A stretch of DNA of 42,359 nucleotides from Streptosporangiaceae bacterium (GCA_025934375.1 JAICYD010000057.1:1-42359); one strand, 5' to 3'. Positions 24,327 through 35,009 are shown, counted from the first letter of the stretch. The notes: generated by a model from the sequence alone, not told the origin. Translations and numbers: made by a program.

Positions 24327-25367
24327 GTGCCGCTCCTTCAAGTTGAAGAACTGAGGGTGTCGTTCCGCACGGCGGACGGCATCGTGCAGGCAGTGCGCGG
24401 GGTCTCCTACGACGTTGAGGCCGGGCAGACCCTCGGCATCGTCGGCGAGTCGGGCTCCGGCAAGAGCGTCTCCACCCAAACGATCATGGGCCTGACCCGG
24501 GGAGCGCAGGTCTCCGGGCGCGCCGTGTTCGAGGGCAAGGACCTGCTGACCGCCTCCACTGGCGACATGCAGCGGATCCGCGGCGCCAAGATCGCCATGA
24601 TCTTCCAGGACCCCCTGACCAGCTTGCACCCGTACTACAAGGTCGGCTGGCAAATCATGGAGATGATCCAGCAGCACGAGAGCGTGAGCAAGGACGACGC
24701 GCGCAAGCGCGCCGTGGAACTGCTCCGGCTGGTGGGCATCCCGCACCCCGACCGGCGGGTCGATGACTATCCGCACCAGTTCTCCGGCGGCATGCGGCAG
24801 CGCGCGATGATCGCCATGGCGATGGCGCTGAACCCGGCGCTGCTGATCGCCGACGAGCCGACCACCGCCCTCGACGTGACCGTCCAGGCCCAGGTGCTGC
24901 GGGTCATCCAGCGCATGCAGGAGATGTTCGGCACCGCGGTCATCCTCATCACCCACGACCTCGGCGTGATCGCCGACGTGGCCGATGAGGTGCTGGTGAT
25001 GTACGGCGGCGAGGTCATGGAGCGAGCTGACCGGCGGACCCTGTTCTTCAATAGCCATCATCCCTACACTGAGGGCCTGCTGCAGTCGCTGCCCGCCTAC
25101 GGCGGGGCGCGCGAGCGGCTCCGCCCGATCCCCGGGCAGCCACCGAGCCTGCTGAGCCCGCCGCCCGGCTGCCCGTTCGCGCCGCGCTGCCCGTACGTGA
25201 TGGACCGCTGCCGCACCGAGGACCCCCCGCTGGCCGCGGCGGGCGAAGAGCCCGGCCACATCTCGGCCTGCTGGCTGCCGCACCGCGGCTCCGAGCGCGC
25301 GGAACTGCGGCGCAAGCTGCTGGAGGCCGAGCCGGCTGGCACGGCCCCGTCCGCCGGGGGAGCGTGA
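24327..25367 (+). CDS. Oligopeptide ABC transporter ATPase, OppD/DppD type (cluster 1)
   Basis: A 346-residue nucleotide-binding subunit. Walker A is GESGSGKS, the signature FSGGMRQR, Walker B LLIADEPTTALD, and the H-loop VILITHDLGV is intact. The C-terminus carries the oligopeptide-transporter extension with cysteines (GCPFAPRCPYVMDRC), which in this family can bind an iron-sulfur cluster. GTG 24327 is preceded by AAGGCGAG. It pairs with the OppF-type ATPase 7 bases downstream. Confidence 0.93.
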   Translation: MPLLQVEELRVSFRTADGIVQAVRGVSYDVEAGQTLGIVGESGSGKSVSTQTIMGLTRGAQVSGRAVFEGKDLLTASTGDMQRIRGAKIAMIFQDPLTSLHPYYKVGWQIMEMIQQHESVSKDDARKRAVELLRLVGIPHPDRRVDDYPHQFSGGMRQRAMIAMAMALNPALLIADEPTTALDVTVQAQVLRVIQRMQEMFGTAVILITHDLGVIADVADEVLVMYGGEVMERADRRTLFFNSHHPYTEGLLQSLPAYGGARERLRPIPGQPPSLLSPPPGCPFAPRCPYVMDRCRTEDPPLAAAGEEPGHISACWLPHRGSERAELRRKLLEAEPAGTAPSAGGA

Positions 25368-25374
25368 GGAGAAC

Positions 25375-26528
<1,154 letters not shown>

Positions 26529-26532
<4 letters not shown>

Positions 26533-27524
26533 GCAGCAGTCCCGAAGTACGGGGCCGGCACGCGGTCAAGCCCACCGCGACAGCCGGCGCGGGGGCCGGC
26601 ACCGCCATCATGGAGCCGTCGCCCGCCGCCAAGAAGATCGAGGGCCGCAGCCCCTGGCGGCTGGCCTTGGAGCGCCTGCGCAAGGACCGCGCGGCCAAGA
26701 TCGCCACGGGCACGATCGTGGTGATCGTCTTGTGCGCCCTGCTGGCGCCCCTGATCGCCAGCTGGGTCGGACACGGGCCGAACCAGCTATTCGTCGACAC
26801 CGGCCTGGACGAGGAGGGCAACCCGCTCGCGCCGAGCAGCACGTTCTTCTTCGGCACCGACTCCAACGGCCGGGACCTGTTCATCCGCGTCCTCTACGGC
26901 GCCCGGATCTCCCTGGTGGTCGGCGTCCTGGCCACCTTGATCAGCGTCGCCCTGGGCACGTTCTTCGGCCTGGTGGCCGGGTACATCGGCGGAGTCGTGG
27001 ACAGCCTCATCGCGCGGCTCATCGACGTCGTGCTGTCGATCCCGTTCCTGGTGATCGCCATCTCCATCGCCTACATCTCGCACCCCGGCTTCTGGCTGGT
27101 GGTTTTCGTCGTCGGCGTGCTCGCCTTCACCTATCCCGCGCGGATCGTCCGCGGGCAGGTGATGTCGCTGAAGGAGAAGGAGTACGTCGAGGCGGCCCGG
27201 GCGCTGGGCGCCGGGCCGCTGCGGATCATGTTCATCGACCTGCTGCCCAATGTGATCGCCCAGGTGATCGTGTACGGGTCGCTGCTGATCCCGCTGGCGA
27301 TCGTGTCCGAGGCATCGCTGTCCTTCCTGGGCGTCGGCATCCCGCCACCCACCGCGGACTGGGGGTCGATGATCAACGACGCGTCGGGCTACTACCAGGC
27401 TGGCTTCTGGTGGTACCTGCTGTTCCCCGCCCTCGCGCTGCTGATCACCACGCTCGCCTTCAACATCCTCGGCGACAGCGTCCGTGACGCGATGGACCCG
27501 CGCGGTGCCGGGATCTACGAGTAG
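26529..27524 (+). CDS. Oligopeptide ABC transporter permease, OppC/DppC type (cluster 1)
   Basis: A 331-residue membrane subunit. After a cytosolic N-terminus of about 55 residues there are six hydrophobic segments and the permease coupling (EAA) region EYVEAARALGAGPLRIMFIDLLP. FFGTDSNGRDLFIRVLYGAR is the family's periplasmic signature. It is translationally coupled to the preceding ATPase by a 4-nt overlap. Its stop (TAG) forms part of the Shine-Dalgarno for the next gene. Confidence 0.93.
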
Positions 27525-27536
27525 GAGCCTGACACC

Positions 27537-28499
27537 ATGACGCGCTTCCTCATCCGTCGGATCGGGCAGGCCATCCTGGTCCTGTTCGCCGCTTCCATCG
27601 CGGTGTTCCTGCTGTTCTTCGTCGGGCCCGGGCCTGACCAGGTCGCCCGCACCTTCGCCGGGCGCCTGGGCACCCCGCAACGCATCCTGGAGATCAAGCA
27701 CGCCCTGCACCTTGACCAGCCGCTGTACCTGCAGTACCTGCACTGGGTCGGGAACCTGCTGCAGGGCAACCTGGGCTTTGACTACTACAAGGGCCAGTCG
27801 GTCAACACCGTGGTGGGGCAGGCCTTGCCGGCGACCGTCTCACTGGTGGTCGGGGCGGCGATCTTGTGGATCGCCTACGGAGTGTTCAGCGGCGTGGTCT
27901 CGGCGGTGCGGTCCCGGTCGCTGCTGGACCGGGGCTTCACCACGGCGGCGCTGTTCTTCTACTCGATGCCGACGTTCGTCCTCGGGTACACCCTGATCTT
28001 CATCTTCGCCTACGAGCTGTACCGGGTGACCAAGTTCTTCCCGTTCAGCTCCTACGTCCCGATCACCACTAACCCCTGGCAGTGGTTCGTGCACCTGATC
28101 TTGCCGTGGCTCACGCTGGCGATGGTCACGGCGGCGGCCTACACCCGGCTGACCCGAACATCGATGCTCGACGTCCTCGGCGAGGACTACATCCGCACGG
28201 CCCGGTCCAAGGGCATGCCCGAGCAGCGGGTGATCCGGGTGCACGCGCTGCGCTCGGCGCTGACGCCGGTCGTCACCCTGGCGGGCCTGGACATCGGCAC
28301 CGCGCTCGGCGGCGTCATCATCACCGAGCAGGTGTTCGGCATCCCCGGGCTCGGCTGGACGATCGTGCAGGCGATCGGCCAGCAGGACCTGCCGATCATC
28401 ATGGGGATCGCGGTCCTCGCGGCGACGTTCGTGGTGATAGCGAACGTGATCGTCGACATCCTCTACGCGGTGCTCGACCCGCGCGTCCGGCTGAACTAG
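27537..28499 (+). CDS. Oligopeptide ABC transporter permease, OppB/DppB type (cluster 1)
   Basis: A 320-residue permease. The N-terminus FLIRRIGQAILVLFAASIAV is the first membrane helix of OppB-type proteins. The coupling region reads DYIRTARSKGMPEQRVIRVHALRSAL (quoted in part), and the protein ends VDILYAVLDPRVRL. It is the last gene of cluster 1, followed by a 15-bp hairpin terminator at 28537-28577. Confidence 0.93.
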   Translation: MTRFLIRRIGQAILVLFAASIAVFLLFFVGPGPDQVARTFAGRLGTPQRILEIKHALHLDQPLYLQYLHWVGNLLQGNLGFDYYKGQSVNTVVGQALPATVSLVVGAAILWIAYGVFSGVVSAVRSRSLLDRGFTTAALFFYSMPTFVLGYTLIFIFAYELYRVTKFFPFSSYVPITTNPWQWFVHLILPWLTLAMVTAAAYTRLTRTSMLDVLGEDYIRTARSKGMPEQRVIRVHALRSALTPVVTLAGLDIGTALGGVIITEQVFGIPGLGWTIVQAIGQQDLPIIMGIAVLAATFVVIANVIVDILYAVLDPRVRLN

Positions 28500-28536
28500 C
28501 GCCGGCGGCGGATAGTCACGGCAAAGCACGCCCACG

Positions 28537-28577
28537 CCCCGGGAAGCCTGTAACAGCAGCTCACAGGCTTCCTGGGG
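28537..28577 (+). terminator. Terminator of importer cluster 1
   Basis: A 15-bp stem (CCCCGGGAAGCCTGT at 28537-28551 with ACAGGCTTCCTGGGG at 28563-28577), one G-T wobble and an 11-nt loop, 38 bases after the last permease gene. Confidence 0.8.
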
Positions 28578-28696
28578 TGCCGTGCGGGCCCGTAAGTTAC
28601 GCGCGAGTATCAAACATGACGATTGTGCTCGAATGGCGTCACGATCAGGCCACGATGGCATCCCGGCTCTGGTGCCGGCGAAGAGTTAATCGGAAA

Positions 28697-28737
28697 CTTG
28701 GTCACTAGGTCAGCGGAGACACCAAGCCGGCCTAGTG
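28697..28737 (+). promoter_or_regulatory. Interleaved inverted repeats in the leader of importer cluster 2
   Basis: CTTGGT (28697-28702) can pair with ACCAAG (28721-28726), and CACTAGG (28703-28709) with CCTAGTG (28731-28737). The pairs cross in the order A-B-A'-B', so they are mutually exclusive hairpins or an H-type pseudoknot, 26 bases before the GTG at 28763. Confidence 0.4.
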
Positions 28738-28762
28738 CGAGTGAGTGAGGTTGGTGTGAGCT

Positions 28763-29749
28763 GTGACCGTTTCAGTTGACCCTGCGGCGGGTCATCTTGA
28801 GCCGGAGGCCACGGCGACGGCTCCGGGCGCCCCTATCATCCAGGGCCGCTCGCTCGGCCAGATCGCCTGGCGGCGGCTGCGCCGCGACAAGGTCGCCATG
28901 GCCGGGGGGACGTTTATCGCGTTCCTCGTCGTGGTCTCGATCATCGGGCCGTACTTCGTGCAGGATCCGACGGTCTACCACTCCAGCCTGATCGACCCGA
29001 CCTTCAGCCGCCCGATCGGCCCCTGGGGCGGCATCAGCCTCGCCCACCCGTTCGGCGTGGAGCCGATCACCGGCCGGGACATGCTCGCCCGGATCGTCGA
29101 CGGGGCGCCTTACTCGCTGCTCATCGGCTTCCTGTCCACCATGCTGGCGGTGGTGATCGGCGTGTTCTTCGGCATCATCGCCGGCTACTTCGGCGGCTGG
29201 ACCGACTCGGTGATCGCGCGGGCCATGGACGTATTCCTGGCCTTCCCGCTGCTGGTTTTCGCGATCGCCCTGGTCGGCGTGATCCCCAACTCGGCGTTCG
29301 GCATGTCCGGCAACCAGTTGCGGGTCGCGCTGCTCGTCTTCGTCATCGGCTTCTTCGCCTGGCCGTACATGGGCCGGATCATTCGCGGCCAGGTCCTGTC
29401 GCTGCGCGAGCGGGAGTTCGTTGACGCCGCCCGCAGCATCGGCGCCCGCGGCCCGTACATCCTGTTCCGTGAGTTGCTGCCCAACCTCGTCGGGCCGATC
29501 CTCGTCTACGCGACCCTGCTCATCCCGACGAACATCCTGTTCGAGGCGGCCTTGGACTACCTGGGCGTCGGCCTCATCCCGCCAACCCCGAGCTGGGGGC
29601 AGATGCTGTCCAGCGCGGTGTCCAACGGGTTCTACTACATCGACCCCATGTTCATGATTATCCCGGGCCTGGCCATCTTCATCACGGTCATGGCCTTCAA
29701 CCTATTCGGTGACGGGCTGCGTGACGCGTTTGACCCGCGGACACGCTAG
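28763..29749 (+). CDS. Peptide ABC transporter permease, OppC/DppC type (cluster 2)
   Basis: A 328-residue membrane subunit with six hydrophobic segments after a cytosolic N-terminus of about 45 residues. The periplasmic signature is HPFGVEPITGRDMLARIVDG. The coupling region is REFVDAARSIGARGPYILFR, and the end NLFGDGLRDAFDPRTR is typical. It leads cluster 2 from GTG 28763, with a purine-rich GTGAGTGAGG upstream. Placing the C-type permease before the binding protein, and apart from the B-type permease, is less usual than the order in cluster 1. Confidence 0.92.
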   Translation: MTVSVDPAAGHLEPEATATAPGAPIIQGRSLGQIAWRRLRRDKVAMAGGTFIAFLVVVSIIGPYFVQDPTVYHSSLIDPTFSRPIGPWGGISLAHPFGVEPITGRDMLARIVDGAPYSLLIGFLSTMLAVVIGVFFGIIAGYFGGWTDSVIARAMDVFLAFPLLVFAIALVGVIPNSAFGMSGNQLRVALLVFVIGFFAWPYMGRIIRGQVLSLREREFVDAARSIGARGPYILFRELLPNLVGPILVYATLLIPTNILFEAALDYLGVGLIPPTPSWGQMLSSAVSNGFYYIDPMFMIIPGLAIFITVMAFNLFGDGLRDAFDPRTR

Positions 29750-29794
29750 CCCGACGGCCGAGTAACGTCCCCTGAAAGGAGAACAGCGCCCCTC

Positions 29795-31603
29795 ATGACA
29801 TCAATGAGAAGACGCAAGTCCCTCGCTATATCGGCCGGCGCGGCCGTGGCCGCCGTGCTGCTCGCCGCCTGCGGCGGCGGCGCGACGAGCTCGACCGGCG
29901 CGACGTCCCCGACCGGTGGCAGCACCGGTGGCAGCACCGGTGGCACCACCGGCAACGCCGTAGCCAACGCGGGCGTCACCGGCATCGCCAACCCGTCTGA
30001 CCACAAGGGCGGCACGCTGACCTTCGCCAGCAGCAGCACGCCCGACTCGCTGGACGGCGGCAACGAGTACTACGCGTGGACCCTCAACTTCAACCGGCTG
30101 TACGAGACGCCGCTGCTCACCTACAAGTCCACCACCGGCGGGGCCGGCACCCAGATGGTGCCCGGCATCGCGACCGCGCTCGGCCAGGTGAGCCCGGACG
30201 GCCTGACGTGGACGTACCACATCAAGAAGGGCCTGAAGTACGAGGACGGCTCGGCGGTCACCGCCGGGGACGTCAAGTACGCGGTAGAGCGCACGTACGA
30301 CCGCGGCGTGCTGGCCAACGGCCCGAGCTACTTCCCCCAGCTCCTCGCGGACCCGACCTACAAGGGCCCGTACAAGGACCCGAACGGTGACCTGACCTCG
30401 ATCACTGTCCCGGACCCCTACACGATCCAGTTCCACCTTGTCGCCCCGTTCCCGGACTTCGACTACGTGGTGGGGGCCTTCGGGCAGACCGCCCCGGTGC
30501 CGAAGGCCAAGGACACCGGAGCCAAGTACGAGCTCCACCCGATGTCGACCGGTCCTTACATGTTCCAGAGCTACCAGGTGAACAAGCAGGCAGTGCTTGT
30601 GAAGAACCCGAACTGGACCCAGAACGAGGACACCGAGGCCCGACAGAACGTCGACAAGGTCATCTTGACCCTGAACGTGAACGCGGACGACATCGACAAC
30701 CGGCTGATTTCCGGGGACCTCGACGTCGACTCGGCTGGCTCGGGCGTGCAGGCGGCGGCGCGGGCCAAGGTCTTGGGTAACCCGTCACTGCTGAGGAACT
30801 CCGACAACGGCTTCGGCAACCGCGAGTGGTTCATCTACCTCGACAGCAAGGTGGCCCCGCTCACCAACGTGGCCTGCCGCCAGGCGATCGAGTACGCGGC
30901 GAACAAGACCGACCTGCAGACCGCGTACGGCGGCCCGGTGGCCGGCGGCGACATCGCCTCCACCTTGCTGTTGCCCGGCATGGGCGGTTACTCCGCGTTC
31001 GACCTGTACAACGCCAAGAGCCAGCCGACCGGCGACACAACGGACGCCAAGAAGGCCCTTACCACGTGCGGCCAGCCGAACGGCTTCACCACCGGCCTGG
31101 CCTACCGCAGCGACCGGCCGAAGGAGGTCGCGGGCGCCCAGGCGCTGCAGCAGGCCCTCAAGGCCGTGGGGATCAACGTGCAGTTGCACGGCTACCCGGC
31201 GGGCAACTACTACGGAAACTTCGCCGGCGCGCCGACCTTCATGCACAAGAACAACATCGGCATCGCCTTCGGCGGCTGGGCGCCGGACTGGCCGGACGGC
31301 TACGGCATGATGTGGGCGCTCACCAGCGGCAACTCCATCGTGCCAACCGGCAACGCCAACATCGGCGAGCTGAACGACCCGGCGGTCAACAAGCTGTTCA
31401 AGGACGTGGCGAACCCCAAGCTCACGCTTGACCAGCGCAGCGCGATATACGGGCAGATCGACAAGCTGTCCATGCAGCAGGCGGTCATCCTGCCTGAGGT
31501 CTACGCCAAGGTCTTGATCTACCGGCCGCCGACACTCACCAATGTCTACATCGACCCCGCATGGGGCATGTACAACTACGCCGTTCTCGGCAAGAGCAGC
31601 TAA
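29795..31603 (+). CDS. Peptide ABC transporter substrate-binding lipoprotein (cluster 2)
   Basis: SBP_bac_5 family, 602 residues. The signal peptide ends in lipobox LLAAC with Cys26, then a Gly/Ser/Thr linker made of short repeats (GGSTGGSTGGTTG). The core includes KGGTLTFASSSTPDSLDGG, DGLTWTYHIKKGLKYEDGS and EYAANKTDLQTAYGG. AAGGAG lies 12-14 nt upstream of ATG 29795, so the in-frame ATG at 29804 is a poorer alternative. A 15-bp GC hairpin follows the stop. The sequence is clearly different from the cluster 1 binding protein, so the two importers probably differ in ligand. Confidence 0.92.
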   Translation: MTSMRRRKSLAISAGAAVAAVLLAACGGGATSSTGATSPTGGSTGGSTGGTTGNAVANAGVTGIANPSDHKGGTLTFASSSTPDSLDGGNEYYAWTLNFNRLYETPLLTYKSTTGGAGTQMVPGIATALGQVSPDGLTWTYHIKKGLKYEDGSAVTAGDVKYAVERTYDRGVLANGPSYFPQLLADPTYKGPYKDPNGDLTSITVPDPYTIQFHLVAPFPDFDYVVGAFGQTAPVPKAKDTGAKYELHPMSTGPYMFQSYQVNKQAVLVKNPNWTQNEDTEARQNVDKVILTLNVNADDIDNRLISGDLDVDSAGSGVQAAARAKVLGNPSLLRNSDNGFGNREWFIYLDSKVAPLTNVACRQAIEYAANKTDLQTAYGGPVAGGDIASTLLLPGMGGYSAFDLYNAKSQPTGDTTDAKKALTTCGQPNGFTTGLAYRSDRPKEVAGAQALQQALKAVGINVQLHGYPAGNYYGNFAGAPTFMHKNNIGIAFGGWAPDWPDGYGMMWALTSGNSIVPTGNANIGELNDPAVNKLFKDVANPKLTLDQRSAIYGQIDKLSMQQAVILPEVYAKVLIYRPPTLTNVYIDPAWGMYNYAVLGKSS

Positions 31604-31630
31604 CCACAGCCACCAGCTAGGAGAAAGCAG

Positions 31631-31677
31631 GCGCCCGGCGCGGGCAGCGCGGCACCACCGCCGCCCGCGCCGGGCGC
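31631..31677 (+). terminator. 15-bp perfect hairpin after the cluster 2 binding-protein gene
   Basis: GCGCCCGGCGCGGGC (31631-31645) pairs with GCCCGCGCCGGGCGC (31663-31677) around a 17-nt loop, with TTCG after it. It lies within the operon, matching the position of the hairpin in cluster 1. Confidence 0.65.
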
Positions 31678-31697
31678 TTCGCCCGCGAGCGCCTCCC

Positions 31698-32708
31698 ATG
31701 ATCACATTCATCATCCGCCGCCTGATCACGGCGGTCTTCCTGCTCCTCGTGGTCAGCGTCATCACCTTCGCGATCTTCTTCTTGATCCCCCGGCTGGCCG
31801 GGCAGAACGCCAACGAGCTGGCCGCCCAGTACGTGGGCCGCAACCCGACCCCGGCGGCGATCCAGCAGATGGTGGAACGGCTGGGCCTGGACCAGCCGCT
31901 GCCGGTCCAGTACTGGCACTTCCTCAAGGGGCTGGTGGCGGGCGAGAACTACAGCGCCGGCCCTAGCGTGACCTACTGCCCGCCGCCCTGCTTCGGCTAT
32001 TCATTCCGCAGCCAGCTGGCCGTCTGGCCGCAGATGGTCTCGGCGCTGCCGGTCACGGTGTCGCTGGCCCTCGGCGCCGCCATCTTGTGGCTGCTGGGCG
32101 GGGTGTCGATCGGCGTGCTGTCCGCGCTGCGCAGGGGCAGCATCTTCGACCGGTTCTCGATGGGCGTGGCCCTGGCCGGCGTGTCCCTGCCGATCTTCTT
32201 CACCGGCTTGATCTCCCTGGAGCTGTTCAGCTACAAGTGGCCGCTGTTCCCCAACGTCCAGTACGTCAACATCGCGGTGAACCCGCTGCTGTGGGCGCGT
32301 AACCTCGTGCTGCCGTGGGTCACCCTGGCGTTCTTGTACGCCGCCTTGTACGCGCGGCTGACCCGGGCCGGCATGCTGGAGACGATGAACGAGGACTACA
32401 TCCGCACCGCCAGGGCCAAGGGCCTGCGCGAGCGGTCCGTCGTGGTCAAGCACGGCCTGCGCGCCGCGCTCACCCCCATCCTGACGATCTTCGGGATGGA
32501 CCTCGGGCTGCTGCTCGGCGGCGCGATCCTCACCGAGTCCACCTTCTCGCTGCCAGGCCTCGGGCAGTTCACCGTGCTGGCGATCCAGAACCAGGACTTC
32601 CCGGAGATCATGGGCGTGGTGATGCTCGCGGCCTTCTTCATCGTGATCGCCAACATGCTGGTCGACATCCTGTACGCGGCGATTGACCCACGGGTGAGGA
32701 TCTCCTGA
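31698..32708 (+). CDS. Peptide ABC transporter permease, OppB/DppB type (cluster 2)
   Basis: A 336-residue permease. The N-terminal helix is MITFIIRRLITAVFLLLVVS. The coupling region contains DYIRTARAKGLRERSVVVKH, and the end is VDILYAAIDPRVRI. A periplasmic loop near residues 85-105 has two Cys in CPPPCFG. I place the start at ATG 31698, directly before the first membrane helix; the open frame upstream runs through the hairpin and the end of the binding-protein gene. The TGATG junction couples it to the next ATPase. Confidence 0.92.
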   Translation: MITFIIRRLITAVFLLLVVSVITFAIFFLIPRLAGQNANELAAQYVGRNPTPAAIQQMVERLGLDQPLPVQYWHFLKGLVAGENYSAGPSVTYCPPPCFGYSFRSQLAVWPQMVSALPVTVSLALGAAILWLLGGVSIGVLSALRRGSIFDRFSMGVALAGVSLPIFFTGLISLELFSYKWPLFPNVQYVNIAVNPLLWARNLVLPWVTLAFLYAALYARLTRAGMLETMNEDYIRTARAKGLRERSVVVKHGLRAALTPILTIFGMDLGLLLGGAILTESTFSLPGLGQFTVLAIQNQDFPEIMGVVMLAAFFIVIANMLVDILYAAIDPRVRIS

Positions 32709-33847
32709 TGACCGACCCGACCAACCCGCTGGTCATGACCGACTCCGTCTCGCTCGCGTCCCGGCTGCTGCTGCAGGTCAGCGACCTGCGCGTGCAGTTC
32801 GCCACCGACGACGGCGTCGTCAAGGCCGTCGACGGCGTCTCCTTTAGCCTGGAGCGCGGCCGCACCCTTGGCATCGTCGGTGAATCCGGCTCCGGCAAGA
32901 GCGTCACCAGCATGGCCATCATGGGCCTGCACTCCGGAAAGAACACCACGATCACCGGGCAGATCCGGCTCGACGGCGAGGACCTGGTCAGCGCCAGCCG
33001 CGAGCGCGTCCGCGCGCTGCGCGGGGCCAAGATGGCCATGATCTTCCAGGACCCGCTCACCTCACTGCACCCGTACTACTCGGTTGGCCACCAGATCATG
33101 GAGGCCTACCGGGTGCACAACAAGGTGACCAAGCAGGTCGCCCGCAAGCGCGCCGTCGACATGCTCGGCCGGGTCGGCATCCCCAACCCCGCCGTCCGCG
33201 TTGATGACTACCCGCACCAGTTCTCCGGCGGCATGCGCCAGCGCGCTATGATCGCCATGGCGCTGTCTTGCGACCCCGGGCTGCTGATCGCCGACGAGCC
33301 GACCACGGCGCTCGACGTGACCGTCCAGGCGCAGATCCTGGACCTGATCGTTGACCTGCAGGACGAGTTCGGCTCGGCCGTCATCATCATCACCCATGAC
33401 CTCGGCGTCGTCGCCGAGATCTCCGACCAGATCCTGGTCATGTACGCCGGCCGGGCCGTCGAGGGGGGACCGGCGACCGGCGTGTTCGGCCAGCCCGGGC
33501 ACCCCTACGCGTGGGGCCTGCTCGGCTCGATGCCCCGGCTGGACATCGACCGCGTGGACCGGCTCAAGCCGATACCCGGTACCCCGCCCAGCTTGATCAA
33601 CGTCCCGTCGGGTTGCCCGTTCCATCCCCGTTGCGGCTACCGGGACGAGGTCGGGGGCGATCGATGTGCCACCGAGGTTCCGTTGCTGCGAGAGATCGCG
33701 CCAGCCCATGTGGCCGCCTGTCACCTGACCAGCGACCAGCAGCGCTCCACCTGGGCGCGGCTATCGGAGCCAGTATCCGACCTACCGGAAACGAAGGCGG
33801 GGAGCCTGCTCGCTTCCAGCGATCCCGCGAATGAGGTGCAGTCGTGA
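32708..33847 (+). CDS. Peptide ABC transporter ATPase, OppD/DppD type (cluster 2)
   Basis: A 379-residue ATPase. Walker A is GESGSGKS, the signature FSGGMRQR, Walker B LLIADEPTTALD, and the H-loop IIITHDLGVV is intact. The C-terminal Cys-bearing extension (GCPFHPRCGYRDEVGGDRC) is present. It overlaps the preceding permease by one base (TGATG). It is followed by about 110 bases of purine-rich, GAGCG-repeating sequence before the partner ATPase gene. Confidence 0.92.
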   Translation: MTDPTNPLVMTDSVSLASRLLLQVSDLRVQFATDDGVVKAVDGVSFSLERGRTLGIVGESGSGKSVTSMAIMGLHSGKNTTITGQIRLDGEDLVSASRERVRALRGAKMAMIFQDPLTSLHPYYSVGHQIMEAYRVHNKVTKQVARKRAVDMLGRVGIPNPAVRVDDYPHQFSGGMRQRAMIAMALSCDPGLLIADEPTTALDVTVQAQILDLIVDLQDEFGSAVIIITHDLGVVAEISDQILVMYAGRAVEGGPATGVFGQPGHPYAWGLLGSMPRLDIDRVDRLKPIPGTPPSLINVPSGCPFHPRCGYRDEVGGDRCATEVPLLREIAPAHVAACHLTSDQQRSTWARLSEPVSDLPETKAGSLLASSDPANEVQS

Positions 33848-33959
33848 GTGAGTGCAGGGGCGCGGTGGTGCCTGGACTGAGTGGAGCGACAGAGGGACGA
33901 GGGAGCGGAGCGCGGGAAGGCGCCGCCCCGGAAGCGCCCCGAAGCGAGCGTGGAGCACA

Positions 33960-35009
33960 GTGAGCGACGACCTGCTGACCGTTACCGGGCTGACCCGGCA
34001 CTTCCCGGTGACCAGGGGTGCGATCTTCCGCCGCACCGTGGGCCAGGTGCGGGCGGTCGACGGCATCGACCTCTCGCTGGCGGCGGGGGAGACCCTCGGC
34101 ATCGTCGGCGAATCCGGCTGCGGCAAGACCACGACCGGGCGGATGCTCGCCCGGCTGGACGAGCCGACCAGCGGCAAGATCGTGTTCAACGGGCGGGACA
34201 TCACGCACCTGTCGATGGGGGCGATGCGCCCGCTGCGCCGCGAGATCGGCATGATCTTCCAGGACCCGTACTCGTCGCTGAACCCCCGGCACACGGTGGG
34301 CGCGATCGTCGGCGCGCCGCTGCGGCTGCAGGACGTGCCGACCGAGCAAGGGGTCAAGCAGGCGGTGCAGGACCTGCTCGAGCTGGTCGGGCTGAACCCC
34401 GAGCACTACAACCGCTACCCGCACGAGTTCTCCGGCGGCCAGCGCCAGCGCATCGGCATCGCCCGCACGCTGGCGCTCAAGCCCAGGCTGATCATCGCCG
34501 ACGAGCCGGTCTCCGCCCTCGACGTGTCCATCCAGGCGCAGGTCATTAACCTGCTCGATGACCTGCAAGACCAGCTCGGGCTCAGCTACGTGATCATCGC
34601 TTATGACCTGGCGGTGGTCCGGCACATCAGCACCCGGGTCGCGGTGATGTACCTGGGCAAGATCGTCGAAGTCGGCGAGCGCGATGAGCTGTACGCCCGT
34701 CCGCGCCACCCGTACACGGTGGCGTTGCTGTCGGCTGTCCCGGCCCCCGAGCCGGCCGCGCGGGTGACGGTGATGGCCGACGGGGCGAGCGGTCCCGGCT
34801 CGCAGGCCGCGCCGAGGGTGCGCCGGGACCGGATCCGGCTCACCGGCGACGTGCCCAGCCCGCTGAACCCGCCGCCGGGTTGCCGCTTCCACACTCGCTG
34901 CTGGAAGGCCCAGGACATCTGCAAGACAGCGGAGCCCCCGCTCGTCGCCGCCTCAGCCGCGGACGCCGACGGTCACCTGTCCGCCTGCCACTTCCCGGAG
35001 AATGTGTAG
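33960..35009 (+). CDS. Peptide ABC transporter ATPase, OppF/DppF type, with H-loop Tyr substitution (cluster 2)
   Basis: A 349-residue ATPase. Walker A is GESGCGKTT, the signature FSGGQRQR and Walker B LIIADEPVSALD. The H-loop, which is IAHDL in the cluster 1 homologue, reads IAYDLAVV here: codon 215 is TAT, one base from CAT. This His normally contacts the ATP gamma-phosphate, so hydrolysis at this site may be impaired. The C-terminal extension GCRFHTRCWKAQDIC is intact. I choose GTG 33960 (GGAG 5 nt upstream). The frame is open to 33852, but those 36 residues are encoded by the GAGCG-rich spacer and look non-native. Confidence 0.9.
   Translation: MSDDLLTVTGLTRHFPVTRGAIFRRTVGQVRAVDGIDLSLAAGETLGIVGESGCGKTTTGRMLARLDEPTSGKIVFNGRDITHLSMGAMRPLRREIGMIFQDPYSSLNPRHTVGAIVGAPLRLQDVPTEQGVKQAVQDLLELVGLNPEHYNRYPHEFSGGQRQRIGIARTLALKPRLIIADEPVSALDVSIQAQVINLLDDLQDQLGLSYVIIAYDLAVVRHISTRVAVMYLGKIVEVGERDELYARPRHPYTVALLSAVPAPEPAARVTVMADGASGPGSQAAPRVRRDRIRLTGDVPSPLNPPPGCRFHTRCWKAQDICKTAEPPLVAASAADADGHLSACHFPENV

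Noticed and set aside
33848..33959. Start of the cluster 2 OppF gene at ATG 33852
   Set aside because: The stretch is a purine-rich GAGCG-repeating spacer; GTG 33960 has GGAG upstream and directly precedes the conserved N-terminus.
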